64,000 nucleotides of DNA from Asanoa sp. WMMD1127 (GCF_029626225.1 NZ_JARUBP010000001.1:7899266-7963265), one strand, 5' to 3'; counted from the stretch's first letter, positions 1-7,999 are shown. The notes: generated from the sequence alone by a model not told the origin. Numbers and translations are program-made.

Positions 1-38
1 CCCGATGGCTCACCGGATGTACGCCGTCCGTCGCACCC

Positions 39-64
39 TGTGGATAACTTCGAACTGTGGATAA
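39..64 (-). other. Two perfect DnaA boxes in direct repeat
   Basis: TGTGGATAA occurs at 39-47 and again at 56-64. This is the reverse complement of the strict DnaA box TTATCCACA. The two copies are 17 bp apart in the same orientation, inside the shared 11-mer CTGTGGATAAC. No dnaA, dnaN or rpmH lies nearby, so this is not the chromosomal origin as far as this window shows. It could be a DnaA titration or regulatory site, or part of a coding sequence to the left of the window edge. The rest of 1-167 shows nothing recognisable. Confidence 0.45.
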
Positions 65-167
65 CCGAATGATCTTCGTGCGATTCGTCGACACTGGACG
101 CCCTGTCTCACTTACGGAAGGGCTTCCCCCATGGCGCGATCACGGACCGGCGTCCACGCGGTGACGG

Positions 168-1013
168 CTAGGAGCGTCGGTGTACGACCACCGAAGCGAG
201 CCCCGGACCCACATGCGCGGCGACGGCGGCGCCGATCTCCGTCACATAGGAGTCGCGCAGCCGCTCGCCCAGGCGCTCCTTCAGGCTGACCGCCAGCTGG
301 TCGGCGCGGTCGGCGCCGTCGAGGTGGTGCACCGCCACGTCGACGTCGTCGTCGCCGGCCGCCTCGACCGCGAGGTCGACGAGGCGGGCGAGGCCGCGGC
401 TGGCGGTGCGCACCTTGTCGCGGACGACGATGCCGCCGTCGACCACGTGCAGGATCGGCTTCACCGACAGCGCCGTGCCGAGGAGTGCCGACGCGGCGTT
501 GATGCGGCCGCCGCGGCGAAGGAACTCCAAGGTGTCGACGTAGAACAGGGTCGAGGTGCGTTCCGCGGCCTCGGCGGCGGCGCGCTGGACCGCGTCGGCG
601 TCTTCGCCTCGCCTGGCGGCCTCGCTGGCCGCCAGCGCGGGAAAGCCGAGCCCCATCCCGGTGGACTTCGCGTCGACGACCGAAACGGCGGGGCCGATCT
701 CGGCGGCGGCGAGGCGGGCGGCCTCGACGGTGCCGGACAGCTGCGCCGACAGGTGCACGGAGACGACGGCGGACGCGCCTTCGTCGAGCAGACGTCGGTA
801 GACATCCGCGAAGGCGGCCGGTGACGGACGGGAGGTGGTGACGGAGACCCGGCGGCCGCCGAGGGCGCGCGCCACCTCGATGGGGGTGACGTCGACGCCT
901 TCGGACCCCTCGACGCCGTTGATCACGACGGTCAACGGCACCACCACCGCCATCGCCGCGTACGCGGACGGCGGCAGGTAGGCGGTGGAGTCGGTGACGA
1001 CCGCTACGGGCAT
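168..1013 (-). CDS. DegV family fatty-acid-binding protein
   Basis: The 281-residue product matches DegV proteins over its full length. It starts with the typical VVTDSTA strand, has the TTSRPSP segment near residue 58 and the SAQLSGTVEAA lipid-binding loop near residue 90, and contains the LEFLRRGGRI motif near residue 162. Family members bind a single fatty acid and, where studied, present it to an acyl-phosphate kinase system. The M. tuberculosis counterpart by position is Rv2417c. It is transcribed in the same direction as the gpgP-rsfS-nadD group but is separated from it by about 650 bp of repeat-rich DNA, so it probably has its own promoter. Confidence 0.93.
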   Translation of the reverse strand: MPVAVVTDSTAYLPPSAYAAMAVVVPLTVVINGVEGSEGVDVTPIEVARALGGRRVSVTTSRPSPAAFADVYRRLLDEGASAVVSVHLSAQLSGTVEAARLAAAEIGPAVSVVDAKSTGMGLGFPALAASEAARRGEDADAVQRAAAEAAERTSTLFYVDTLEFLRRGGRINAASALLGTALSVKPILHVVDGGIVVRDKVRTASRGLARLVDLAVEAAGDDDVDVAVHHLDGADRADQLAVSLKERLGERLRDSYVTEIGAAVAAHVGPGLASVVVHRRS

Positions 1014-1275
1014 GCCGGCACGTTAGCCGAGATCAGCCACCGGCGCGGACGATGCCAGGAAGAAGGGGCCATCCAGCCCAATCACGAAAGCGACAAAGCC
1101 CAACCACCCAGGACGCCTCGGAACGCCACCGAACCGAGCGCCGAGAGGAGGCACGAGGACGACGCGAATCACGACAAGGCCGCGATCGGCTGGGCAAGCC
1201 CGGACCGCCACGCGAGCGCGAACCGCGCTGCGTACGCCAAGGCCACCAGGCCGGCTCGCGACGCACCGCGGGCGC

Positions 1276-1400
1276 GAACCTCAATGCGGGCGGACATCAA
1301 CGCGGGCGCGCACATCAACGCGGCGCGCACATCAACGCGGGCGCGCACATCAACGCGGGCGCGCACATCAACGCGGGCGCGCACATCAACGCGGGCGCGG
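1276..1400. repeat. 18-bp tandem repeat array, about 7 copies
   Basis: The unit is close to ACATCAACGCGGGCGCGC. Clear copies begin at 1294, 1312, 1329, 1347, 1365 and 1383. A degenerate copy sits just before them and another trails off towards 1400. The spacing is 18 bp except for one 17-bp step (1312 to 1329) caused by a single-base deletion. That deletion would shift any reading frame, which argues against the array being coding. It lies in the gene-free stretch 1014-1667, in which no convincing gene is seen. Confidence 0.9.
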
Positions 1401-1431
1401 ACCCAACCCGGGCTGCGGCCCGCGCTGCGCC

Positions 1432-1591
1432 GGGACGCGGCTCGGTCCCGCGGGCGCTGCGCGGGGACGCGGCTCGGTCGCGCGGGCGCTGCGCGGGGAC
1501 GCGGCTCGGTCGCGCGGGCGCTGCGCCGGGACACGGCTCGGTCGCGCGGGCGCTGCGCGGGGACGCGGCTCGGCCGCGCGGGCGCTGCGCC
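1432..1591. repeat. 32-bp tandem repeat array, 5 copies
   Basis: Five consecutive 32-bp units begin at 1432, 1464, 1496, 1528 and 1560. Each starts GGGACGCGGCTCGGTC or a one- to two-base variant, followed by a G+C-only half. The array lies 32 bp after the 18-bp array and stops 76 bp before the end of the phosphatase gene. The unit is unrelated to the 18-bp unit. Together the two arrays fill most of the 1014-1667 interval; the rest of that interval shows no gene. Confidence 0.9.
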
Positions 1592-1667
1592 GGGCCGCGG
1601 CGTGCCCGTCGGGACAAGGCGCCGGGGCGTGCCGTCGCGCTGCGGGCAGGCCTAGGAACAGAGGCGG

Positions 1668-2291
1668 TCAGATCTGGCTGTGTGTGCCCACGTTGTGGGC
1701 CATCAGTTGCCAGCCCGTCCCGCCCGTGCGCCGCGACCTGTCGCGCAGCTCGGTCCAATGGCAGTTGTGGAGCGACCCCAGTGTCCGGGTGGCCTCGTTG
1801 GGCCAGCCGAGCAGCGCACCGCAGCCCTGCCGCGCGGCGCCGCCATGCGTCGTCACCACGACCGTGCCGCCCGGAGCCAGCGACGCCGCGTCCTGCAGCG
1901 CCTCCATGACCCGCTTCGCCAGGTCGTCCAGGCTTTCGATGCCGCAGCCCGGCGAGGGCTCGCCGGCGCGCCAGCGGGCGTACTCCGTCGGGTGGCGGGT
2001 TTCGATGTCCGTGAGCAGTGAGCCTTGCCACTCGCCGAAATGCCGTTCGCGGAGTCGCACGTCCGGCGTGACCGACAGGCCCGTCAGCGACGCCAGGGCC
2101 GACGCCGTGTCGAAGGCTCGTGACAGGTCGCTGCTGATAAGGGCGTCGGGCTGGTACGTGGCCAGCAGCGCCGCGGCAGCAGCGGCCTGGTCGCGGCCCC
2201 GGGCGTTCAGGGGCGCGTCGGTCTGGCCCTGTACGCGGCCGCCCGCGTTGTAGTCGGTGTTGCCGTGCCGCCAGACGAGCAGCCTGGTCAT
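1668..2291 (-). CDS. gpgP: Histidine phosphatase, probable glucosyl-3-phosphoglycerate phosphatase
   Basis: A 207-residue histidine phosphatase. The RHG motif (WRHGNTDYNAGGRVQG) lies at residues 8-10, the acid/base region is LRERHFGEWQG near residue 85, and the second catalytic histidine is in TTHGGAAR near residue 145. In M. tuberculosis the gene directly downstream of rsfS is Rv2419c (GpgP), which removes the phosphate from glucosyl-3-phosphoglycerate in methylglucose lipopolysaccharide synthesis. Position and length support the same assignment, but the substrate cannot be read from sequence. The start is ATG at 2291, overlapping the rsfS stop as ATGA, so translation is coupled. Confidence 0.85.
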   Translation of the reverse strand: MTRLLVWRHGNTDYNAGGRVQGQTDAPLNARGRDQAAAAAALLATYQPDALISSDLSRAFDTASALASLTGLSVTPDVRLRERHFGEWQGSLLTDIETRHPTEYARWRAGEPSPGCGIESLDDLAKRVMEALQDAASLAPGGTVVVTTHGGAARQGCGALLGWPNEATRTLGSLHNCHWTELRDRSRRTGGTGWQLMAHNVGTHSQI

Positions 2292-2710
2292 TCGGTCGGG
2301 CTCGCCTCGTTGCCGGTAGGGGCGGCGGGGGCGGCCGGCACCAGGTCGCGGTCGAGGAACGGGATGGTCGGGCAGTCCTTCCACAGCCGGTCGAGGGCGT
2401 AGAACTCCCGCTCCTCGGCGTGCTGGATGTGGACCACCAGGTCGACGTAGTCGAGGAGCACCCAGCGGCCCCCGCGCTCGCCTTCGCGGCGGACGGGCTT
2501 GGCCTTTTCCGGGAGGTTGACCAGCCGCTCCTCGATCGCGTCGACGATGGCGAGGACCTGCCGCTCGTTGGGCGCGGAGGCGATCAGGAAGGCATCGGTG
2601 ATCACCAGTTGGTCGGAGACGTCGATGATGACGATGTCTTGCGCCTTCTTGTCGGCTGCGGCCTGCGCGGCGGCGAGGGCCAGCTCGCGCGTGCGGTCGG
2701 TAGCGGTCAC
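2288..2710 (-). CDS. rsfS: Ribosome silencing factor RsfS
   Basis: A 140-residue RsfS/DUF143 protein. It binds ribosomal protein L14 and blocks joining of the ribosomal subunits when nutrients are limiting. The family signatures are visible: DIVIIDVSDQLVITDAF near residue 26, then GGRWVLLDYVDLVVHI and REFYALDRLW. I chose the GTG at 2710 because AGGAG precedes it by about 7 bases; an in-frame upstream extension lacks family similarity. It overlaps gpgP by 4 bp and follows nadD after a 109-bp gap, which is the usual actinobacterial order. Confidence 0.95.
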   Translation of the reverse strand: MTATDRTRELALAAAQAAADKKAQDIVIIDVSDQLVITDAFLIASAPNERQVLAIVDAIEERLVNLPEKAKPVRREGERGGRWVLLDYVDLVVHIQHAEEREFYALDRLWKDCPTIPFLDRDLVPAAPAAPTGNEASPTE

Positions 2711-2819
2711 CTTGCTCCTCTGGTCGACGGCATTCCCTTCAAGCCTCTCACATGCCCGACCATCGTCCACCCAACCGCGGGCCCGAGGCGCCGCGCGCCA
2801 GCGGCTAGGAAACCGCAGC

Positions 2820-3428
2820 TCACGCTCGGTACAGGTGCCGTTTCGCTATGTATTGGACGACTCCGTCGGGCACCAGGTACCAGACGGGTTTGCCGGCGGC
2901 GACGCGCGAACGGCAGTCGGTCGACGAGATCGCCATGGCCGGGACCTCGATCATCGAGACCGCGTCGTCCGGGAGATGGTCGTCACTGAGGGTGAAACCG
3001 GGCCGCGTGACGGCGACGAAGTGCGCCAGCTCGAACATCTGGTCCGTGTCTTTCCACGACAGGATCCGGTCCAGCGCGTCTGCGCCGGTGATGAAGAAGA
3101 GCTGCGTCTTCGGGCCGTACATGGAACGGATGTCGCGCAAGGTGTCGACGGTGTAGGTGGGGCCCTGGCGATCGATGTCGACGCGGCTGACGTGGAACCG
3201 CGGGTTGGACGCCGTCGCGATCACGGTCATCAGGTAGCGGTCCTCGGCCGGCGAGACCTCGCGGCTGTCCTTCTGCCACGGCTCGCCGGTCGGGACGAAC
3301 ACCACCTCGTCGAGGGCGAAGATGTCGGCGACCTCGCTCGCGGCGACCAGGTGACCGTGGTGGATCGGGTCGAACGTGCCACCCATGATCCCGACCCGGC
3401 GGGCGCCGTGATCGTCGTCAACGTCCAT
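2820..3428 (-). CDS. nadD: Nicotinate-nucleotide adenylyltransferase NadD
   Basis: A 202-residue enzyme that joins nicotinate mononucleotide and ATP to give deamido-NAD, the penultimate step of NAD synthesis. The nucleotidyltransferase motif [12 protein letters not shown] lies at residues 17-28, and the C-terminal [10 protein letters not shown] motif ((S/T)xxxR) lies near residue 170. I chose ATG 3428 because a TACGAT -10 element ends 6 bases upstream of it, which fits a leaderless transcript; the TTG one codon upstream is less likely. It is the first gene of the nadD-rsfS-gpgP group. Confidence 0.96.
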   Translation of the reverse strand: MDVDDDHGARRVGIMGGTFDPIHHGHLVAASEVADIFALDEVVFVPTGEPWQKDSREVSPAEDRYLMTVIATASNPRFHVSRVDIDRQGPTYTVDTLRDIRSMYGPKTQLFFITGADALDRILSWKDTDQMFELAHFVAVTRPGFTLSDDHLPDDAVSMIEVPAMAISSTDCRSRVAAGKPVWYLVPDGVVQYIAKRHLYRA

Positions 3429-3434
3429 CAAAGG

Positions 3435-3440
3435 ATCGTA
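3435..3440 (-). promoter_or_regulatory. Leaderless -10 element of nadD
   Basis: Read on the minus strand, TACGAT fits TANNNT and ends 6 bases before the nadD ATG at 3428. That distance implies transcription beginning at or next to the start codon. No convincing -35 hexamer is visible. Confidence 0.5.
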
Positions 3441-3446
3441 TGCCCG

Positions 3447-5918
3447 TCATCGCCCCCGGGCAGCGAGTGCGAGACGAAGGTCATCGTCGTTGTCGATCAC
3501 GACACGGCGCAGCACCGCCGGCAGGTCGTCGCGCGCCAGCATCGCCGCCGCCAGGTCGCGGGTGCGCTGCTCGACCGCATAGCGGGGGAACGCCAGGTCG
3601 GCGAGGTGCTCGGCCGCGTAGGGCGTGCGCCGCCGCGCCGCGGCCGGCATCTCGGCGAAGTAGCGCTCCACGTAGGGCGCCGTCAGCTCGGTCTGCTCGG
3701 GCTGGAACAGCCCCCGCGCGCACGCGTCGAGCAGCCGGTTGGACAGCGTGTCGTCGTCGATCACCGCGGCCCAGGCGGCCGCCTTGGCCTCGGGGTCGGG
3801 GCGGGCCGCCCGCGCCCGGGCCGCCCACTCCTCCCCCGCCGCGCTCCGGTCGGCGGCGAGCTCGGCCGCGATCCGGTCGGCGTCGACGGCCCCCAGCACC
3901 GCGAGCCGGTGCACGATGCGCCAGCGCAGCTCCTCGTCGACCTCGACGCCGGCCGGCACGTCGACCCCGTCGAGCCACCCGAGCAGGCGCGACGCGTCGA
4001 CGCCGGCGTCGACCAGGGCCCGCATCGCGGCCAGCCGGCGCGACGCGCCGGCATCGGGGTCGGCGACCAGCACCTCGCACACGGACGCCACCCGGGCCAG
4101 CGCGGCCGCGCGATCGCCCGGCGCCAGGTAGCGGTCGATCAGGTTGCGGGCCTGCAGCAGCGCGTCGACCACCACGATCACCTCGGTCTCCGCCGGGAGG
4201 GCGGCCACCAGCAGGTCGACGAGGTCGCTGACCGGGCGCTCCGCGTCGCGTACGGCGTCGATCGTCGAGGTCCAGAGCACGGCCCGGCTCAGCGGGTCGC
4301 GCAGCCCGGGCAGCACGGCCGGCACCGCCGCCGCCGAGGCGGGGTCGAGCCGGATCTTGGCGAACGTCAGGTCGCCGTCGTTGAGCAGCAGCAGGTCGGG
4401 CGCCGGCTCGTCACGCAGCTGCGGCACCTCGGTGCGTTCGCCGTCGACGTCGACCTCGATCCGGCGGCGCAGGGTGGTCGCGCCGTCGGCAGCCCGGTCG
4501 TAGAGGCCGAACGCCACCCGGTGCGGGCGCAGCACGGCCCCCGACTGGACGATCGCGGCGGGCGCCTCGACGCGCAGCGTGTTGACACCCGGCTCGCGCA
4601 ACCACCGCGCCGCCCACGCCGACAGGTCGCGCCCGCTGGCCGTCGACAGCGCGCCGAGCAGGTCGGCCAGCGTCGCGTTGCCGAACGCGTGGGTCTGGAA
4701 GTGCGCCCGGATGCCGGCCAGGAACGCCTCGTCGCCCACCCACGCGACCAGCTGGCGCAGGGCGGCGGCGCCCTTGGCGTAGGAGATGCCGTCGAAGTTG
4801 ACCAGCGCGTCGGCCGAGTCCGGCACGCTCGTCGGGGCCACCGGGTGGGTCGACGGCCGCTGGTCGGTCTCGTAGCCCCAGCCCTTGCGGCGCATCCCGA
4901 ACGTGGTCCACGCGTTGCGGAACCGGGTCGCCTCGGCCGTCACCCGGGTGCCCATGTATTCGGCGAACGACTCGTTGAGCCACAGGTCGTCCCACCACCG
5001 CATGGTGACCAGGTCGCCGAACCACATGTGCGCCATCTCGTGGGCGATCGTGGTGGCGCGCAGCTCGCGCTCGTTGTCGGTGACCGCCGACCGGTAGACG
5101 TATTCGTCGCGGATCACCACCAGGCCCGGATTTTCCATCGCGCCGGCGTTGAACTCGGGCACGAACGCCTGGTCGTATTTGCCGAACGGGTAGCGGAAGC
5201 CGAACAGCTCGTGGAACCGGTCAAGACACTGCCGGGTGATCGTGAAGATCTCGTCGGCGTCCTTGTCGAGGTGCTCGGCCACCGACGCCTTGCAGAACAG
5301 CGCCAGCGGCAGACCGTCGTGAGTGGACTCGACCACATGGTAAGGGCCGGCGATCACCGTGACGAAGTAGGTCGCCAGCGGCGGCGTGGTGACGAACTCC
5401 CAGCGGTTGGTGGCCCCCGCGGGCGACCGCGAGGCGACCGCCGCGTTGGCCGCGACCGTCCACGCCGCCGGCGCGGTCACCCGCATCGTCACCGGCGCCT
5501 TGAGGTCGGGCTGGTCGAAGCAGGCGAAGATGCGCTGCGCCTCGTCGAGAAAGGACGTGGCGTGCAGGTAGACGCCGCCGTCGGCCGGGTCGACGAACCG
5601 GTGCAGGCCCTCGGAGGTGTTGGAGTAGGCCATGTCGGCCTCGACCGTGAGCTCGTTGTCGGCGCGCAGGCCGGTCAGCGCCAGCCGGTTGCCGTCGAGC
5701 GCCGCCGGGTCGAGCGCCGCGCCGTTGAGCGTCGCCGCGTGCAGGCGAACGGGCTTGAGCTCGACGAACGTCGCCGAGCCGGGCTCCGCCGCGCGGAACC
5801 GGATCGTCGTGGTCGACCGGAAATGGTCGTCGGTCGTCACGTCGAGGTCGATGGTGTAGGCCTCGACGGTGATGGCGGCGGCGCGGTCGGTCGCCTCCTG
5901 TTGGGTCAGGCTGCGCAT
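3447..5918 (-). CDS. pepN: Aminopeptidase N (M1 family)
   Basis: An 823-residue M1 zinc aminopeptidase that removes N-terminal residues from peptides in the cytoplasm. The exopeptidase motif is FNAGAMENPG. It is followed by the zinc site HEMAHMWFGD (HEXXH) with the third ligand in NESFAEYMG about 18 residues on. A C-terminal ERAP1-like helical domain makes up roughly the last 300 residues. Length and order match actinobacterial PepN. The ATG at 5918 fits the family N-terminus; the frame stays open upstream, but that part has no similarity. The gene ends 19 bp before nadD begins. Confidence 0.95.
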   Translation of the reverse strand: MRSLTQQEATDRAAAITVEAYTIDLDVTTDDHFRSTTTIRFRAAEPGSATFVELKPVRLHAATLNGAALDPAALDGNRLALTGLRADNELTVEADMAYSNTSEGLHRFVDPADGGVYLHATSFLDEAQRIFACFDQPDLKAPVTMRVTAPAAWTVAANAAVASRSPAGATNRWEFVTTPPLATYFVTVIAGPYHVVESTHDGLPLALFCKASVAEHLDKDADEIFTITRQCLDRFHELFGFRYPFGKYDQAFVPEFNAGAMENPGLVVIRDEYVYRSAVTDNERELRATTIAHEMAHMWFGDLVTMRWWDDLWLNESFAEYMGTRVTAEATRFRNAWTTFGMRRKGWGYETDQRPSTHPVAPTSVPDSADALVNFDGISYAKGAAALRQLVAWVGDEAFLAGIRAHFQTHAFGNATLADLLGALSTASGRDLSAWAARWLREPGVNTLRVEAPAAIVQSGAVLRPHRVAFGLYDRAADGATTLRRRIEVDVDGERTEVPQLRDEPAPDLLLLNDGDLTFAKIRLDPASAAAVPAVLPGLRDPLSRAVLWTSTIDAVRDAERPVSDLVDLLVAALPAETEVIVVVDALLQARNLIDRYLAPGDRAAALARVASVCEVLVADPDAGASRRLAAMRALVDAGVDASRLLGWLDGVDVPAGVEVDEELRWRIVHRLAVLGAVDADRIAAELAADRSAAGEEWAARARAARPDPEAKAAAWAAVIDDDTLSNRLLDACARGLFQPEQTELTAPYVERYFAEMPAAARRRTPYAAEHLADLAFPRYAVEQRTRDLAAAMLARDDLPAVLRRVVIDNDDDLRLALAARGR

Positions 5919-6020
5919 CCGCCTATCGTGCACGAACGTGTCCGGACCGGGCGACCCCACCCTGATGCGGTATAGCCTGACGGTCCGCCCCAGCGGCGCG
6001 AGCATCCGAGGAGCAGCGCG

Positions 6021-6242
6021 ATGGCACACCACCCTAAGGGAGACTTCGACCTGGCGCGCGCCGAATGGCAGCGCGTCGGCGACGCCCCCGCCGAGCACGG
6101 CTCCGTCGAGGTCGCGTTCGTCGACGACCTCATCGGCCTGCGCAACTCGGCCGAGCCGCAGGGCCCCGTGCTGGTCTTCACCCAGGCCGAGTGGGACGCC
6201 TTCGTGGCCGGCGCCCGCGACGGCGAGTTCGACCTGGCCTGA
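6021..6242 (+). CDS. DUF397 domain protein
   Basis: A 73-residue protein with the DUF397 pattern: W-x-R near residue 16, then VEVAFVDDLIGLRNSAEP and VLVFTQAEWDAFVAGAR. DUF397 proteins are abundant in filamentous actinobacteria, where they usually pair with an XRE-family regulator and are thought to act as regulatory partners. No XRE gene is adjacent here. GAGGAG lies about 8 bases before the ATG. A possible -10, TATAGC, lies at 5971-5976. Confidence 0.88.
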   Translation: MAHHPKGDFDLARAEWQRVGDAPAEHGSVEVAFVDDLIGLRNSAEPQGPVLVFTQAEWDAFVAGARDGEFDLA

Positions 6243-6256
6243 GCGCACCGCGGCCG

Positions 6257-6778
6257 TCATGCCGCACCCAGCAGATGGCGGATGAGCTGCATGTGCCGGA
6301 TCCGCGGCGTCAACGCGCGCAGTTGCAACGCCAGGTTGGTGGCCGCCAGGATCGGCTCGTCGTCGGGCAGGTCGAAACCCATCCGCTCGCGCAGCCAGGG
6401 CGACACCTGGGCCCAGCTGTAGTAGCTGGTCTCGCGGTCGGGTTCGAGCGGCGCCGGGAAACCGCCGGGCCCGCGCCGGCCGAGCGCCCACAGCCGGACG
6501 ATCTCGCGCGAACGGCCGATCCGCGCGCCGATCTCGGCCAGGGTCAGCCAGTCGCGGTCCGCCACGCGTACGACGTGGAGGTCGGTCCTGGTCTCCACCT
6601 GCTGGATGGCGGTCGCGACGGCGTCGGCGAGCACGGACGCCGGACGGTCGAAGGCCAGCCGGTGCGTGCCGTCGGGACCGGTCTGCGAGCGTGGCGGCGC
6701 CGGCAACGTGGCCAGCCGCCGCCGCTCGATGAGGCCCGGCGCCCGATCGACCACCAGAAGGAACTGTTGGACCCGCAT
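6257..6778 (-). CDS. Helix-turn-helix DNA-binding protein
   Basis: A 173-residue protein. Residues of about 72-105 (WLTLAEIGARIGRSREIVRL followed by WALGRRGPGGFP) form a MerR/excisionase-type helix-turn-helix and wing. The last 60 residues are helical and carry a hydrophobic stretch of the kind used for oligomerisation. Similar single-HTH proteins in actinobacteria are poorly characterised. I chose ATG 6778 because GGGGGAGG precedes it; the open frame continues upstream but crosses the divergent trpRS leader and has no similarity. It converges with the DUF397 gene, with 14 bp between the two stops. Confidence 0.8.
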   Translation of the reverse strand: MRVQQFLLVVDRAPGLIERRRLATLPAPPRSQTGPDGTHRLAFDRPASVLADAVATAIQQVETRTDLHVVRVADRDWLTLAEIGARIGRSREIVRLWALGRRGPGGFPAPLEPDRETSYYSWAQVSPWLRERMGFDLPDDEPILAATNLALQLRALTPRIRHMQLIRHLLGAA

Positions 6779-6908
6779 GGCCGCCTCCCCCGTCGGGCGC
6801 ACCGTGCGCCCGTTCGCGACCGAGTCTGGTCGTCGCTCGGCTTCCCGGGAGGAGCCAGCGGAAGCCCGTTTCAGCTTGCGCGGGACACCGAGATGCGCTA
6901 GTCGCTGA

Positions 6909-6914
6909 TAGCCT
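6909..6914 (+). promoter_or_regulatory. Candidate -10 for the trpRS leader
   Basis: TAGCCT fits TANNNT and ends 7 bases before the leader-peptide ATG at 6922, so the attenuator RNA would start at that codon. No Shine-Dalgarno sequence precedes the leader, which fits leaderless translation. The -35 region is weak. Confidence 0.45.
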
Positions 6915-6921
6915 CCATCGC

Positions 6922-6960
6922 ATGCGGACGCTGAGTTTCCTCGGCTGGTGGACGCCCTAG
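6922..6960 (+). CDS. Trp leader peptide (MRTLSFLGWWTP)
   Basis: A 12-codon ORF with two consecutive TGG codons at 6946-6951, followed by two codons and a TAG. It lies 109 bp upstream of a tryptophanyl-tRNA synthetase gene and directly before overlapping hairpins. Tandem Trp codons are rare by chance, and this layout is that of a ribosome-mediated attenuator. The auxiliary trpRS1 of Streptomyces coelicolor is known to be controlled this way. The peptide itself probably has no function apart from translation of its Trp codons. Confidence 0.8.
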   Translation: MRTLSFLGWWTP

Positions 6961-7019
6961 GGGCGGCCCCGCATCCGCGTGCCCAACGTCGACGGCCGCC
7001 CGAGTCCGGGTGGCCGTTT
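6961..7019 (+). terminator. Attenuator: antiterminator and terminator hairpins
   Basis: The terminator stem pairs 6992-7002 (ACGGCCGCCCG) with 7007-7017 (CGGGTGGCCGT): 11 bp with one G-U pair, a four-base loop and a short T run at 7017-7019. An alternative pairing joins GGGCGGC at 6961-6967 to GCCGCCC at 6995-7001, which would break the terminator. GCCC at 6954-6957 can in turn pair with GGGC at 6961-6964 when the leader is translated to its end. A ribosome stalled at the Trp codons would cover 6954-6957 and favour the antiterminator. This is inferred from sequence pairing. Confidence 0.72.
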
Positions 7020-7069
7020 CGCGTGTCCGGCCCGGCTCCCGCGGCTACCCCGTCCTCCCGGAGGCAGCC

Positions 7070-7999
7070 ATGACCCGCACCGTCACGACCCGCCGGCTCA
7101 CCGGCCTCAAACCGACCGGCGAGCCGCACCTGGGCATCCTGCTCGGCGCGATCCAGCCGATGGTCCGCGACCAGTACACCAGCGACGCGACCGTGTTCCT
7201 CGCCGACCTGCACGCGCTGACCGCCGCGCACGAGCCGCGCACGCTGCGCGAGACCACCCTCCGCCACGCGACCGTGCTGCTCGCGGCCGGTCTCGACCCG
7301 GACCGGACCGTGTTCTACGTGCAGTCGCAGGTGCCCGACCACGCGGAGCTGCACTTCCTGCTGGAGCGCACGGCGGCGCGCGGCCGGGCGGCGTACCCCG
7401 TGTTGCAGGCCTCCGACATCCTGTTGCACGACACGGCGGAGGTGCCCGTGGGCGCCGACCAACGCCCGCGCGTCGCGCTCACCCGCGACATCGCGATGCG
7501 GTTCAACCAGCGGTACGGTCCGACGTTCGTGGTGCCGGAGCCGGTCACGCCGACGGTCGCGGCCCGGGTGATGGACCTCGCCAACCCGACGGTGAAGATG
7601 GGTCAGACGACGTCGTCGGCGTCCGGCGCCATCGGGCTGCTGGACCCGCCCGCCCTGGTCACCCGCAAGCTGAGCCGGGCGGTGACCGAGACCGACGGGA
7701 TCATCGCGTACGACCCGGCGGCCCGGCCCGGGGTGAGCAACCTGCTGGAGATCCTGGCCGCGTGCGTGGGCGGGACACCGGTCGAGATAGGAACGGCGCT
7801 GCGGGGGTACGGAGATCTCAGGCGCGCCACGACGGAGGCGGTTCTCGGCCTGCTGGGGCCGTTGCGCGCGCGCTTCGAGACGTTGGCCCGGGATCCCGGC
7901 TACGTGCGGCAGGTGCTGGCGGAGGGTGCGGAGCGGGCGCGATCCCGTACTGCCGAGACCGTCTTCCGCGCGAAGCGGGCGATCGGGGTGCTCGCCTGA
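7070..7999 (+). CDS. trpS: Tryptophanyl-tRNA synthetase, auxiliary type
   Basis: A 309-residue class I synthetase that charges tRNA-Trp. The first ATP-binding motif is TGEPHLGI at residues 16-23, and AYPVLQASDILLHDTAEVPV is the TrpRS-specific segment, followed by the tRNA-Trp region LTRDIAMRFNQRYG. The KMSKS loop is altered: residues 176-180 read KMGQT, so the second lysine is missing. The leader peptide and attenuator upstream suggest an inducible second TrpRS like Streptomyces trpRS1, which confers indolmycin resistance. The DHA2 exporter 62 bp downstream may belong with it. ATG 7070 is preceded by GGAGG. The name is firm as a family call; the resistance role is inference. Confidence 0.85.
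   Translation: MTRTVTTRRLTGLKPTGEPHLGILLGAIQPMVRDQYTSDATVFLADLHALTAAHEPRTLRETTLRHATVLLAAGLDPDRTVFYVQSQVPDHAELHFLLERTAARGRAAYPVLQASDILLHDTAEVPVGADQRPRVALTRDIAMRFNQRYGPTFVVPEPVTPTVAARVMDLANPTVKMGQTTSSASGAIGLLDPPALVTRKLSRAVTETDGIIAYDPAARPGVSNLLEILAACVGGTPVEIGTALRGYGDLRRATTEAVLGLLGPLRARFETLARDPGYVRQVLAEGAERARSRTAETVFRAKRAIGVLA

Noticed and set aside
39..64. Chromosomal replication origin
   Set aside because: Only two DnaA boxes and no dnaA, dnaN or AT-rich unwinding region are present.
1276..1591. Possible CRISPR array
   Set aside because: The units are directly abutting with no unique spacers and no cas genes are near; these are simple tandem repeats.
1052..1909. Open frame containing a six-residue GAHINA repeat
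   Set aside because: It spans the 18-bp array, but a single-base deletion inside the array shifts its frame relative to other copies, it lacks a ribosome-binding site and it overlaps gpgP.
2499..5975. 1158-codon open frame on plus opposite pepN
   Set aside because: It mirrors the real M1 aminopeptidase; the translation is Arg/Val/Gly-rich low complexity without any family motif. High G+C content keeps the antisense frame open.
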